Assembly: GCA_044868005.1 (NCBI GenBank)
Contig: JBIOVX010000215.1
Span: 1 to 64,000, forward strand
Length of the DNA: 64,000 bases
Direction of reading: 5' to 3'
Source of the DNA: DATARR01 sp044868005
GTDB taxonomy: Bacteria; Acidobacteriota; Thermoanaerobaculia; Multivoradales; UBA5704
Of the stretch, positions 41,103 to 50,011 are shown in pieces; within the stretch, counting starts at the first letter, position 1; every line of letters begins with the position of its first letter. Position numbers and translations under genes: made by a program. The notes under the pieces were generated by a model. The model saw only the letters and a list, made by a program, of their open reading frames with translations, ran no database searches and had not been told where the DNA came from.

Positions 41103-41929
41103 GGCTCCTCCACCCGCCTATAGGCGATGGAGCGGCTGAGCCGCACGGTCTCGAACCGCGGGGAGAGCCCGATGATCGACTCGGCGACGCCCAGGAACAG
41201 CAGACCTCCCGGCCGCAGCACGGCGGCGAAATGATCGACGGCGCGGCGCAAGGCCGCCTCCGAGAAGTAGATCAGGACGTTGCGGCAGAAGACGGCGTCG
41301 TAGGCCGTCGCGGGAGGAAAGCTGCCGCGATCGAGGATGTTGCCCCAGGCGAAGCGGACACCGGCGCGGAACGGCGGCCGCAGAGACCAGCGTTCCCGCG
41401 CCATGGGCTTGAAGTACAGCTCGATCTGCTCGGCGCCGAGCGAGCGCAGCGAGGAGTGGCCATACTCGGCGCGGCGCGCCATCTCGATGCGGCCGGCGTC
41501 GACGTCGAACGCGTCGACCTCGACCGCCCGGCCCAGCCGGGCGGCGTTCCGGCGGCCGACGATGGCCAGCGTGTACGCCTCTTCGCCGGAGGAGCAACCG
41601 GCGCAGAGCAGCCGCAGCGAGCCGCCGCGCCGCTCCCCGCGGACGGCCTCCTCGAAGAACGCTTCGAGCTGCTGCAGCTCGCGGAAGAAGTACGTCTCGT
41701 TGTTGGTCACCAGCTCGGCGAGCTTCCTGCGCTCGCCGTTCGCGTCGCGCTGCAACTGCAGGTAGTAGTCGAGGAAGCGCGGCAGGCGCAGGGCCTGCAG
41801 CCGGCCGCGCAGGCGCGCTTCGAGCATCGTCCGCTTGTGCTCGGGAAAGGTGATCCCGTAGTGCTGCGCGATCAGCTCGTTGAGCAGCAGGTACTCCTCT
41901 TGCGACATGCTGGAGGCGGAGCTCTCCAT
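41099..41929 (-). CDS. cheR: CheR protein-glutamate methyltransferase
   Basis: A 276-aa SAM methyltransferase with the helical CheR N-domain (EEYLLLNELIAQHYGITFPEHKR, VTNNETYFFRE). The Rossmann domain has LRLLCAGCSSGEEAYTLA and AVFCRNVLIYFSE. There is no TPR extension. It methylates the MCP of this operon. ATG 41929 is used, 4 bases after the HEAT gene stop; an internal Met (MSQEEYL) is an alternative start. Confidence 0.93.
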   Translation of the reverse strand: MESSASSMSQEEYLLLNELIAQHYGITFPEHKRTMLEARLRGRLQALRLPRFLDYYLQLQRDANGERRKLAELVTNNETYFFRELQQLEAFFEEAVRGERRGGSLRLLCAGCSSGEEAYTLAIVGRRNAARLGRAVEVDAFDVDAGRIEMARRAEYGHSSLRSLGAEQIELYFKPMARERWSLRPPFRAGVRFAWGNILDRGSFPPATAYDAVFCRNVLIYFSEAALRRAVDHFAAVLRPGGLLFLGVAESIIGLSPRFETVRLSRSIAYRRVEEP

Positions 41930-41933
41930 CGTT

Positions 41934-43841
41934 TCAGTCCGCCAGCCGCGACAAGGCGCGGTGCGCCACCGCCGGAACGGGATCCGCGGCGAGCCGCGCC
42001 AGAAGGACGACGTTCTCGGGATGATCGAAGCGGGCGAGGGCGTCCACGGCCGCCAGCCGCACGTACCAGTCGGCATGGACGGCGGCCTCGCGCAGCAACG
42101 CATCGTCGCCGGGAGCGGCACAGGCGGCGAGCGCCCGCCAGGCGATGCGCGTCTCCGGTCCCTCGGGAACGGCGCGCACGGCGCGGTGCAGCGCCTCGCG
42201 CGCCTCCGCCCCGCCGATTCTGCCGAGGCTCTCAAGAACGGCGGCGCGCAGAGCTCCGCCGTCCGCGAGAAGGCCGAGGAGGACCGGCACCGCTTGGCGG
42301 TCCGCCAGCTCGCCGAGGACGCGCACGCCGGCGGCCGACGGCGCGAGCTCGACCCGCGCGCGCAAAGCCGGCAACAGATCGCGCAGCTCGTAACGGCCGG
42401 CGGCCTCGGCGGCGAGGGCGTCGAAGAGGTCCGGCGCCTCCGCGAGCCACAGGCTCCATGGCAGGCGGCGCACCACCTCCTCGAGCCGCATCAGCCGGCC
42501 CACCGGCTCCGGCCGGAGCGGCGGCGCCAGCTCCAGGATCTCGCCCACGACCCCCGCCGCCGGCTTGCCCAGGAGGGCGGAGAGGACGAGACGGTCGAGG
42601 TCGTTCACCTCCGGACGCGCCTCCAGGGCGGCCTTCACCGCCTCGCCGTGGATCTGCAGCACCGGCACCAGGCTGTCGCGAGCTTCCCCGAGCCGCAGAT
42701 AGAGATCGAGCAGAGCGCCGCCCAATCCCGTGAGGCGCACGCGTTCGAGCGCCTGCACGGCGGCCGGCAGCAGCTCCGGGTCGTCCGCGAGCTGTTCCAG
42801 GGCATTCAGGAAGGCCTGCCCGGGCACGTCGCCGGGAAAGCGCGCGGCGAGCAGGAAACCCCAGGAGAGCGGCTCATCCGGCAGCGCGAGCAGGCGGCCG
42901 AGCAGGTCGCCGCGGCGGAAGAGGGCGGGCGGCAGTCCGCCGATGAGCGGCGGCGCGGCGGCGAGCGCCTCGAGGGCCTCCTCGTCCCAGATGCTCGGCC
43001 CCAGCACCAGCAGGCAGCGCGCCGCCGACCCGCGCGCCTCGTCCGAGTGCCCGGCGAGCCGCACGGAGAGGGTGACGAAGAAGCCGTCCGGCAGCCAGGC
43101 CGGACGCTCCGGCAGGCCCTCCAGCATGTGCGCGAGAAGCCCCAGGAGCGCCTCTTCGGCGAGATCCACCTCGCCGGCCGGCCAGTGCGCCGCCAGCGCC
43201 CGGAACGCGGCCTCGCCGCCGATCCGCGCCAGGGCCTCGGCGGCGAGGGAGCCGACGAGCGGATCGGGGAGCCGCGCCGCGAGGTGAGGGACCGCCTCCG
43301 GCGCGCGCAGGTCCCCCAGCGCTTGCACGGCCGCCATCTGCACCCAGGGATCGGCGTCGAGGAAAGGCAGCAGGTGAGGAATGGAGCGCGCATCGCCGAG
43401 GCCGCCCACCGCCAGCAACGCCTCCTGCTGCACGTTGGGATCGGGATGGGCGAGGGCCGCGTGCAGGGGCTCGAGCGCCCGCGGATCGCGCAGCCGCTCC
43501 AGGATGAGGACCGCCTGCAGCACCACGTCCGGCTCCGGATCCTGCAGCAGGGCCACGACGGTGGGCAGGCTGCGGCCGCCGCGCAGGCGGAAGATCTCGC
43601 TGCCGGCGTTGCGCAGCACGGCGTCGGAATCGTCCCGCAGGTACTCGGTGACGCGCGCCTCGGGAAGGATGGCGGCGCCGATGCGCAGCGCCTGCTCGCG
43701 GATTCCCGGGCTCGGGTTGCGCACCAGCCGCTCGATGGCGGCGACGCGGGAGTCCAGGGGGAGCGCGGGCAGCCGCTCCAGGAGCTGCACGCACTCGTCC
43801 CAACTAGGGGCCGGGGGGATGGAGGACTGCATTCCGGTCAT
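41934..43841 (-). CDS. HEAT-repeat protein of the chemosensory operon
   Basis: A 635-aa all-helical repeat protein without an enzymatic domain. It has about 15 HEAT/PBS-lyase-type repeats, for example VLRNAGSEIFRLRGG, VLQAVLILERLRDPRALEPL, VQQEALLAVGGLGDARSI and VQMAAVQALGDLRAPEAV. Such proteins scaffold or sense partners. HEAT proteins occur in some non-flagellar chemosensory systems, where they may link the pathway to its output. ATG 43841 is preceded by AGGAG. It lies between the MCP (33 bases) and CheR (4 bases). Confidence 0.85.
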   Translation of the reverse strand: MTGMQSSIPPAPSWDECVQLLERLPALPLDSRVAAIERLVRNPSPGIREQALRIGAAILPEARVTEYLRDDSDAVLRNAGSEIFRLRGGRSLPTVVALLQDPEPDVVLQAVLILERLRDPRALEPLHAALAHPDPNVQQEALLAVGGLGDARSIPHLLPFLDADPWVQMAAVQALGDLRAPEAVPHLAARLPDPLVGSLAAEALARIGGEAAFRALAAHWPAGEVDLAEEALLGLLAHMLEGLPERPAWLPDGFFVTLSVRLAGHSDEARGSAARCLLVLGPSIWDEEALEALAAAPPLIGGLPPALFRRGDLLGRLLALPDEPLSWGFLLAARFPGDVPGQAFLNALEQLADDPELLPAAVQALERVRLTGLGGALLDLYLRLGEARDSLVPVLQIHGEAVKAALEARPEVNDLDRLVLSALLGKPAAGVVGEILELAPPLRPEPVGRLMRLEEVVRRLPWSLWLAEAPDLFDALAAEAAGRYELRDLLPALRARVELAPSAAGVRVLGELADRQAVPVLLGLLADGGALRAAVLESLGRIGGAEAREALHRAVRAVPEGPETRIAWRALAACAAPGDDALLREAAVHADWYVRLAAVDALARFDHPENVVLLARLAADPVPAVAHRALSRLAD

Positions 43842-43874
43842 CGAATCTCCTGGAAGTCTGGAGCGCTTCGCCGC

Positions 43875-45860
43875 TCACACCTGAAACACGCTCGACATGC
43901 GCCGCAGCCGCTCGGACTCGGAAGCCAGGCTCTCCGTGGCCTCCGACATCTGTTCGGTGGCGGCATGGAACTGCTGTGCGACCTGCGCGATCTGGTCCAC
44001 CGCCTTGACCACCTGATCGCCGCCGCGCATCTGCTCGGAGGTGGCGTCGGCGACCTGCTGGGTCATGCGGTTCATGGCCTCGGCCGCCTTCAGCACCTGG
44101 CGGGTGCCCTCGGCCTGCTCGAGCACGGCGGCGGCCACCTGCTGGGTCACCTGGTGCATGGTGCCGGAGGTGCGGCGGATCTGGTCCGCTCCCGCCGTCT
44201 GTTCCTGCAGGGCGCCGTGCACCTCCTGCACCAGCGCGGTCGTGCGGTTGACCGTCTCCAGGATCTGTTGCAGCACCTTCTGCGACAGGCGGACGGCCTC
44301 GTCGGTGTCCCGCTGCATCGCGTCGATGAAATCGGCGATCTCGCGCGTCGAGCTCATCGAGCGCTCAGCCAGCCGCTTGACCTCGTCCGCCACCACGGCG
44401 AAGCCGCGCCCGGCATCGCCCGCGCGCGCCGCCTCGATGGCGGCGTTGAGCGCCAGCAGGTTCGTCTGGTCGGCGAACTCGCCGATCATGCGGACGATCT
44501 TGCCGATGTCCTTGGTGGAGTTGCCGACGCCCAGCACGAGGCGCGAGAGCTGCTCGCCACCCTCGCCCGCCACTTTCGCCGCGTCGCGCGACACGGTATC
44601 GACGACGCGCATCTTGTCGGCGATGGAGCTGGTCGCGGCCGTCATCTCCTCGATCGTCGACGCCGTCTCGCCGACGAAGCCGACGAGCTTCTCCGAGCTG
44701 CGCGCCACCTCGTCGATGGAGCGGCCCATCTCCTCCAGCGAGCTCGAGGTCTCCTCGACGTAGCTCGCCAGCGATTGCGTCGAGCGGTTCACGCTGTCGA
44801 GCTGCGACGCCATCTCGACCATGGTGGCCGAGGTCTCCTCGGTCGAGGAGGACTGCATCTCCGCGCCGCGCTTGATCTGCAGCGCCGAGGCGGCGAGCTC
44901 GTCGGCCGTCGTCGCCACCTGGCCGGCGGACTCCTTGACGTCGCCGATGATCTGCCGCAGGTTGGTGCTCATGCGATGGAAGGCGTTGCCGAAGACGTCC
45001 GCCGCCGAGCGCGGCGCCACCTCGGCCCGCAGGTCGCCGGCGGCGATCGAATCGGCGACGCCGGCCATCTCGCGGAAGTAGCCGATCATGCTCGCCATGC
45101 CGTGCGAGAGCTCGCCGATCTCGTCGTTCGAGCGCGCCCTGACCTCGACCGCCAATTCGCCGCGCGCGAGCGACCGCGCCGCTTCCACCGCCTCGCGCAA
45201 AGGCCGGATGAGCGAGCGGATGACGAAGAACGACAGAGCGGACAACGCCAGGACGAAAGCCACCGTCAGCGCCGCGATGACCACGACGGAGGACCGCTGG
45301 TTGTCGCGCGACGCCTGGAAGGCGGCCTGCATCCGGCTCGTGCTGTGGGCGGTGAGCGAATCCAGCTCCTGGCGAAGCTCGTTCGTCTGCTTCACCGCTT
45401 CGATCCGCGAGCGGTTCAAGGCCTCGACGGACTCGCCGGCGATGGTGCGCCGCGCCGTCTCGCGAGCGCGGCCGTAGTAGATGGTAAAGCGGTCCCAGAT
45501 GCGCTGCACCCGCTCGAGCTCGATCGTCGGATTCCCTTCGGCTTGGGTGAGGATGGCGAAGAATTTGTCGCGCTGCTTGTCCGTTTCCACCAGCGCGTCG
45601 CGGTCCATCGTGGTGGCCGCATCCTGCAGCCCGCGCTGAATCTCCGTCAACGTATCCGCCAATTGACCGCTCACCTCATAGGCGAGGAAATAGCCGCTCT
45701 CGATGTCCTGCAAGAGCCTGCCGTTGCGCGAGCCGAGCGTTACCAGGACGAGCAGGACGAGGAGGAAGCCGAGCGCCGCCAGCGCCGGCAGGAGGGCCAG
45801 CTTGTGCCAGAACTTCAGGCCGCGGGCCGTCGCGGCTTCCGCCGCCGTGGGAGCTCTCAT
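43875..45860 (-). CDS. methyl-accepting chemotaxis protein
   Basis: A 661-aa receptor. TM1 at about 15-40, a helical-bundle periplasmic sensor (about 41-190, 4HB-like), TM2 (VVVIAALTVAFVLALSALSFFVI), HAMP, then a long coiled-coil signalling domain. The hairpin tip is IGEFADQTNLLALNAAIEAARAGDAGRGFAVVADEVKRLAERS. The tail lacks a CheR/CheB-docking pentapeptide. The ligand is unknown. The start overlaps the CheW stop (ATGA). Confidence 0.93.
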   Translation of the reverse strand: MRAPTAAEAATARGLKFWHKLALLPALAALGFLLVLLVLVTLGSRNGRLLQDIESGYFLAYEVSGQLADTLTEIQRGLQDAATTMDRDALVETDKQRDKFFAILTQAEGNPTIELERVQRIWDRFTIYYGRARETARRTIAGESVEALNRSRIEAVKQTNELRQELDSLTAHSTSRMQAAFQASRDNQRSSVVVIAALTVAFVLALSALSFFVIRSLIRPLREAVEAARSLARGELAVEVRARSNDEIGELSHGMASMIGYFREMAGVADSIAAGDLRAEVAPRSAADVFGNAFHRMSTNLRQIIGDVKESAGQVATTADELAASALQIKRGAEMQSSSTEETSATMVEMASQLDSVNRSTQSLASYVEETSSSLEEMGRSIDEVARSSEKLVGFVGETASTIEEMTAATSSIADKMRVVDTVSRDAAKVAGEGGEQLSRLVLGVGNSTKDIGKIVRMIGEFADQTNLLALNAAIEAARAGDAGRGFAVVADEVKRLAERSMSSTREIADFIDAMQRDTDEAVRLSQKVLQQILETVNRTTALVQEVHGALQEQTAGADQIRRTSGTMHQVTQQVAAAVLEQAEGTRQVLKAAEAMNRMTQQVADATSEQMRGGDQVVKAVDQIAQVAQQFHAATEQMSEATESLASESERLRRMSSVFQV

Positions 45861-46489
45861 GGCGCTTCCTCCTGGAGCAACAGGACGCGATCGACGTCGA
45901 GCAGGAGGGTGGGGACATCCTCCAGGGGATAGACGCCGAGGATGAACGCGGACCGCTCGCTCGTCACCTCGGCCGGCGGCTGCTTGCCGCTCGGCAGCAG
46001 CTTGACGACGTGCCGGGCGGCGTCCACCAGCAGTCCGATCGAGCGCCCGCGCGAGGAGACGACGCAGATGCGGCTGCGGGCATCGAGAGGCGCCGGCGCG
46101 TAGCCGAGCCGCACCCGCAGGTCCACCACCGTGAGAATCCGGCCGCGCTGTTGGGTAATGCCGCGCACCGGCGCCGGCGCGTCGGGCAGCCGGGTGATGT
46201 CGCTCACCCGCAGCACTTCCTCGACGTTGGCCACGGGAAGGGCATAGACGTCGCCCGCCACCTCCACGGCGACCCAGGTCTCCGGCTTCTCCCGCGGCGC
46301 CTCCTGCTCCGCCGCGGAGCGGGCGGCCAGCCGGTCCGCCAGCGCATAGAGGCGCTCGGGACCGGTGAGGACCGTCTCCGGCGTCGCCGCGGGCACGGCG
46401 GCGCCGTCATCCCAAGACGCCAGGATCTCCTCCGCGAGCCCGGAGTCGGGCAGCCGCGACGCCTCTTTCATCTCCGGCCGCCGCGTCAT
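45857..46489 (-). CDS. cheW: CheW-domain coupling protein
   Basis: A 210-aa protein with a Glu/Ala-rich N-terminal extension (1-70) and a CheW domain from about 75 (ETWVAVEVAGDVYALPVANVEEVLRVSDITRLP, RGRILTVVDLRVRLG, SIGLLVDAARHVV). It couples the receptor to CheA. It starts at ATG 46489 with GGGAGG upstream, in an ATGA overlap with the CheA stop, and overlaps the MCP in the same way. Confidence 0.9.
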   Translation of the reverse strand: MTRRPEMKEASRLPDSGLAEEILASWDDGAAVPAATPETVLTGPERLYALADRLAARSAAEQEAPREKPETWVAVEVAGDVYALPVANVEEVLRVSDITRLPDAPAPVRGITQQRGRILTVVDLRVRLGYAPAPLDARSRICVVSSRGRSIGLLVDAARHVVKLLPSGKQPPAEVTSERSAFILGVYPLEDVPTLLLDVDRVLLLQEEAP

Positions 46490-48015
46490 GCCGACCTCCC
46501 TGTAGCATCCACCAACCCCGCCGCGTCCAGGATGAGCGCCGCCCTGCCGTCGCCGAGAATGGTGGTCGCCGCGACGCCGGGGTGGCGCCCGCCGAGATCG
46601 TCGAGGCTCCGCACCACCACCTCCCGGATGCCATGGATGTGATCGACGGCGAGGGCCCGGTAGGCATTGCGGACCTCGAGGACCACCGCGCGGCCGGCGC
46701 GGCGGCGCACCGGCGACGTGCCGAAGCAGCGCCCCAGGTCCAGCAGCGGGATGAGGCCGCCGCGCCATGCGAGGAAGAGCTCGCCTTCGACTTCCTGGAC
46801 TTTCTCGGGTGTCAGCTCGACGCTCTCGATCACGGAGAGGAGCGGCAGCACGTACTCCTCGCCGTCGCTCGCCAGCAGGAGGACGCGGGTGATGGAGACG
46901 GCGAGCGGCAGGCGCAGCCGGAACAGTGTGCCCACGCCCTCCTCCGAGAAGACCTCGATGCGTCCGCCGTGCCGGCCGACCGCGTCGCGGACGGCCGCGA
47001 GGCCCACCCCGCGTCCCGCGGAGAGATCGGCGCTCGACAGGGTCGAGAAGCCCGGCAGGAAGAGCAGGGACAGCGGATCCTCGCCGGAGGCCAGAGGCGT
47101 GCCGCGCCGCGCCGCCTCGGCGGCCACCGCTTCCTTCTGGATCCCGCGTCCGTCGTCGAGGACGTCGATCCTCACCTCGCGCGCATCGGCCTCGGCGGCG
47201 AGGCGGATGAGGCCTTCGCCCTTGCCGGCCCGGCGGCGCTCCTCGGGAGTCTCCAGCCCGTGGATGACGGCGTTGCGCACCAGATGCCCCAGGGCCTCGC
47301 TCGACAGCTCCAGCAAGGCCTTGTCGAGCGGCGTTTCGCCGCCGCGGGTCTCGAAGCGCGCCGCCTTGCCGGTGCGGGCGCTCTCGTCGTGAACGAGCCT
47401 GGCGAGCGAGCGGAACAGCGTGCGCAGCGGCACCATGCGCAGGTCCATGACCCCCTGGCGAAGCCGGCCGAGGGTGCCGGCGAGCAGCTCGCCCGCCCGC
47501 TCGACGTCCGCCAGTCCCGGCGGACGCAGACCGGCCGCGCCGAGCTCCGCCCGGTGCCGCGCCAGCGCCTCCTCCAGGTGATTGCGCTGGATCACCACCT
47601 CGCCCAGGAGATCGACCAGCGAATCGAGGGCGGAAAAGGCCACGCGCACGCTGGCCTCTCGGCTGGGAGCCCTCTCCAGCGTCTCGCCGCCCGCCGCGGC
47701 CTGCTGCATCAGCCGGCGGAAGCGGTCCACGCCGTTCAGCAGCTCGTCGGTTTCCGGCGCCGCCGTGGCGAGGGATTCGGCGCCGTCCTCGAGCTCATGG
47801 GCGAGAGACTGGAGCTCCTGGAGCCCGACGATGCCGGAGTTGCCTTTGAGCGTATGGAGCTGCAGCTTGATCTCGGCGATGGCGCCGGCGTCGAACCGGC
47901 CCTCCTCCGCGCCCGCCAGCAGCAGATCCTCCAGCCGGCCGAGACGCTCCTGGGCTTCGAGCAGGAAGTCTCCGAGCAGGCCGCTCAAACCCTCGCCCGC
48001 GGCGGCGGAGCTCAC
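46486..48015 (-). CDS. cheA: CheA-type histidine kinase
   Basis: A 509-aa kinase. It has an Hpt domain with phospho-acceptor His54 (LHTLKGNSG), a dimerisation part, and an HATPase domain with HLVRNAVIHGLE (N box), LDDGRGIQ (G1) and AGRGVGLAAV (G2). A CheW-like P5 domain closes the C-terminus. No P2 (CheY-docking) domain is evident between Hpt and dimerisation, so the protein is shorter than enteric CheA. It starts at GTG 48015, overlapping the upstream gene stop by 4 bases. Confidence 0.92.
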   Translation of the reverse strand: MSSAAAGEGLSGLLGDFLLEAQERLGRLEDLLLAGAEEGRFDAGAIAEIKLQLHTLKGNSGIVGLQELQSLAHELEDGAESLATAAPETDELLNGVDRFRRLMQQAAAGGETLERAPSREASVRVAFSALDSLVDLLGEVVIQRNHLEEALARHRAELGAAGLRPPGLADVERAGELLAGTLGRLRQGVMDLRMVPLRTLFRSLARLVHDESARTGKAARFETRGGETPLDKALLELSSEALGHLVRNAVIHGLETPEERRRAGKGEGLIRLAAEADAREVRIDVLDDGRGIQKEAVAAEAARRGTPLASGEDPLSLLFLPGFSTLSSADLSAGRGVGLAAVRDAVGRHGGRIEVFSEEGVGTLFRLRLPLAVSITRVLLLASDGEEYVLPLLSVIESVELTPEKVQEVEGELFLAWRGGLIPLLDLGRCFGTSPVRRRAGRAVVLEVRNAYRALAVDHIHGIREVVVRSLDDLGGRHPGVAATTILGDGRAALILDAAGLVDATGRSA

Positions 48016-48464
48016 GGCGTGATCCTGACCACCTTGACGCCCGAGCCGAGAGAAGCGTCCGCCGCGACGTAGCCGACGGCTCCGCGGTGGGCGCGCACGT
48101 AGGCGACGATCTCGGCGCTGGACGCTTTCTCCGGCGGCGGCACCTCGCGTCCGGAGAAGATCATCTTCTGCCAGTAGGCTTTGACCGCCGCCGTGCTCTT
48201 CTGGTGCACCTGGCGCGAGAAGCTCTCGCGAACCCCGGACCCCTCCGGAAGATCGACGGGCATCACCTCCTCGCCCTGCGGCCAGCGGGGAGTCTTCTTC
48301 AAGAAAAAGTTGGAGAGCTCCTCGCCGCTCATCGCCGCGGCCGGATTGGCGGCGTTGACGATCACCACGAACGGCTCGGCGGCGCCGGCGCCACCCACCG
48401 CGAGAAGACAGCAGGCCAGCGCCAGCACAGCCGGCAAAAAGAGCCGCTTGCCGCGGGGAGACAT
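48012..48464 (-). CDS. small periplasmic PstS/PBP-like substrate-binding protein
   Basis: A 150-aa protein with a signal peptide (RLFLPAVLALACCLLAVGGAGAAEP) and a compact phosphate-binding-protein-like domain. VVIVNAANPAAAMSGEELSNFFLKKTPRWPQGEEVMPVD is followed by VRAHRGAVGYVAADASL. The size is about half a full PBP, as in 'PBP_like_2' proteins. Being first in the chemosensory operon and coupled to CheA by GTGA, it may deliver a ligand to the MCP sensor. ATG 48464 is chosen by the signal peptide. Confidence 0.75.
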   Translation of the reverse strand: MSPRGKRLFLPAVLALACCLLAVGGAGAAEPFVVIVNAANPAAAMSGEELSNFFLKKTPRWPQGEEVMPVDLPEGSGVRESFSRQVHQKSTAAVKAYWQKMIFSGREVPPPEKASSAEIVAYVRAHRGAVGYVAADASLGSGVKVVRITP

Positions 48465-48566
48465 CGATCGCTGTGGGTTATGCACAACAGCTCCGGACAC
48501 GAACCAAGAATCGAGGAAAAAGATGGCGCGAGTATCCATCTTCTCCCCCGGGCACGTCAAGCGCGC

Positions 48567-49619
48567 TCAGGGACAGGCGAAGGCGTTGGTGTCGATGGTG
48601 GCAGCGGCCGCCTGGCCGGCTGGATTCTCGTACTTCTTCACCTTCCCGGTCGCGGTGTCCGTCACCTTGACGATGTAGTGGACGGTGGTGGCACCGGCGG
48701 CGAACACCCAGAATTGGCCGTTGTGGGCGCAGGCGTCAGTCACCTTCACCATCACCTCCCAGTCGGCTTGCGTGAAAAACCAGAAAACGCCCGAGTTCGC
48801 GGCGGCGCCAGGCACTACCTTGCCGGCTTGCGCGGCGCCGCCGGTATCCCAGGAGGCCTCGACGCGGAAGCGGCCGCGATTGAGGCAGAGATTCGTGGCG
48901 GTGGGCGTGCAGACGCTGCTCGCCGCCGGCCGGCTCTCGCCGGCGAGGAAGCGGAAGCCCTCCGCAATCGAGGCATCGGGCCAGGAGCTGTGGCCGTAGC
49001 CAGCCTGCACGTCCTCCTCCCAGGGCACGCCGAGCCGGGTCCATTGCGCCTTGAGCTTGGCGTACGCGCCGCCGGTGTAGTTCGGATCGCCGGTGCCGTA
49101 GTACATGCGGATCGGCGGCTTGTAGGCGGGATCGGCGAGCGAGCTGACGGCATAGAAGGGAGCCGCGAGGGTGAAGACGGCACTGTACTGCGAGCCGGCG
49201 TAGGCGAGCAGGTAGGCGTAGGCCCCTCCCGCCGAATGGCCGGCCACCGCGATGCGGCGGTCGTCCACCGCCACCTTTTCCCGCGCCAGGCGCAAGGTCT
49301 CGGCGACGGTGCGCGCGTCGGTTTCCGTTCCCCAGCCGAGGCCGGACGACTTCGGCATCGCCACCACGCATCCGGCCTGGTCGGCGGCGACGCCGACGGA
49401 GAACCGGTAACCGGAAGGGTTCGCGCCGGCGCCGTGAAAGAAGAGCACGAGGGGAGGCTGCGAGAACTCGACGCCCTGCGGGACGTAGAGCCAGAAGTAC
49501 GAGCCGGTCGCGGGAACGTCGATCCGCGACCAGCGGGAGGACAGGGTTTGCGCTCCGGCCATGCCCGGGAGGGCCAGCAGGAGGGGGGCAATGAGGACAA
49601 CGAGGGTAGAAATCTTCAC
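48567..49619 (-). CDS. secreted esterase (PHB-depolymerase-like) with C-terminal beta domain
   Basis: A 350-aa exported alpha/beta-hydrolase. It has a signal peptide ending GMAGAQ, an oxyanion region LVLFFHGAGANPSGY, the nucleophile in GHSAGGAYAY, Asp probably in GTGDPNYTG, and His in GYGHSSWPD. The last 100 residues form a beta module (LCLNRGRFRVEASWD, GQFWVFAAGATTVHYIVKVTD) that recurs as an add-on in secreted proteins of this lineage. It resembles feruloyl esterase/PHB depolymerase family 1. It starts at GTG 49619 with a GTGA overlap to the next gene upstream. Confidence 0.82.
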   Translation of the reverse strand: MKISTLVVLIAPLLLALPGMAGAQTLSSRWSRIDVPATGSYFWLYVPQGVEFSQPPLVLFFHGAGANPSGYRFSVGVAADQAGCVVAMPKSSGLGWGTETDARTVAETLRLAREKVAVDDRRIAVAGHSAGGAYAYLLAYAGSQYSAVFTLAAPFYAVSSLADPAYKPPIRMYYGTGDPNYTGGAYAKLKAQWTRLGVPWEEDVQAGYGHSSWPDASIAEGFRFLAGESRPAASSVCTPTATNLCLNRGRFRVEASWDTGGAAQAGKVVPGAAANSGVFWFFTQADWEVMVKVTDACAHNGQFWVFAAGATTVHYIVKVTDTATGKVKKYENPAGQAAAATIDTNAFACP

Positions 49620-50002
49620 GGTGTCGCGCTCCGCAGCACTTCCAGGAAGGGCCTCCCCCACGTCTCCATCCGCGCCTCCAGCCTGGCGGTGCAGTCACAG
49701 TCGCAGCAGGCCCAGGGCTCCTCGCCGGAGAGATCGCGGCAGCGCTCCCGGCGGTGAGCGTCCTGGACGCGCACGAGCTCGAAATATTCTTCCCAGTAAG
49801 GCCGCTCCTCGGCGAGGGGCTCCCAGCAGAAACAGACCTCGACCCAACGGATGGCGCCATCGCCGAGGAGGCGGGCCTGGGCCATGTCGCTCAGGTACTC
49901 GTCGCCGGCCACGGAGCCGAGGCCCAGGGTGCCGCTGTCGATGGCCCGTAACAGATCGGCCTCGCGCCCGGGCCGGACGCGCGCCGTCACCAGATACCGC
50001 AC
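49616..50002 (-). CDS. conserved hypothetical protein with Cys cluster
   Basis: A 128-aa soluble protein of unknown function. The N-terminal MRYLVTARVRPGREADLL strand-helix resembles a ferredoxin-like (YCII/ABM-type) fold. It continues with an acidic, Trp-rich middle and a CCDCDC cluster (about residues 98-103) that could bind a metal. It is coupled to the esterase gene by a GTGA overlap and lies 9 bases after the stop-to-start gap from the big protease gene at 50012. Confidence 0.65.
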   Translation of the reverse strand: MRYLVTARVRPGREADLLRAIDSGTLGLGSVAGDEYLSDMAQARLLGDGAIRWVEVCFCWEPLAEERPYWEEYFELVRVQDAHRRERCRDLSGEEPWACCDCDCTARLEARMETWGRPFLEVLRSATP

Positions 50003-50011
50003 ACCGTCATT

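Noticed and set aside
41880..45932. A 1350-codon open frame on the plus strand
   Set aside because: It lies antisense to the CheR, HEAT and MCP genes, has the His/Arg/Leu/Asp-heavy composition of a high-GC shadow frame, and shows no family signature.
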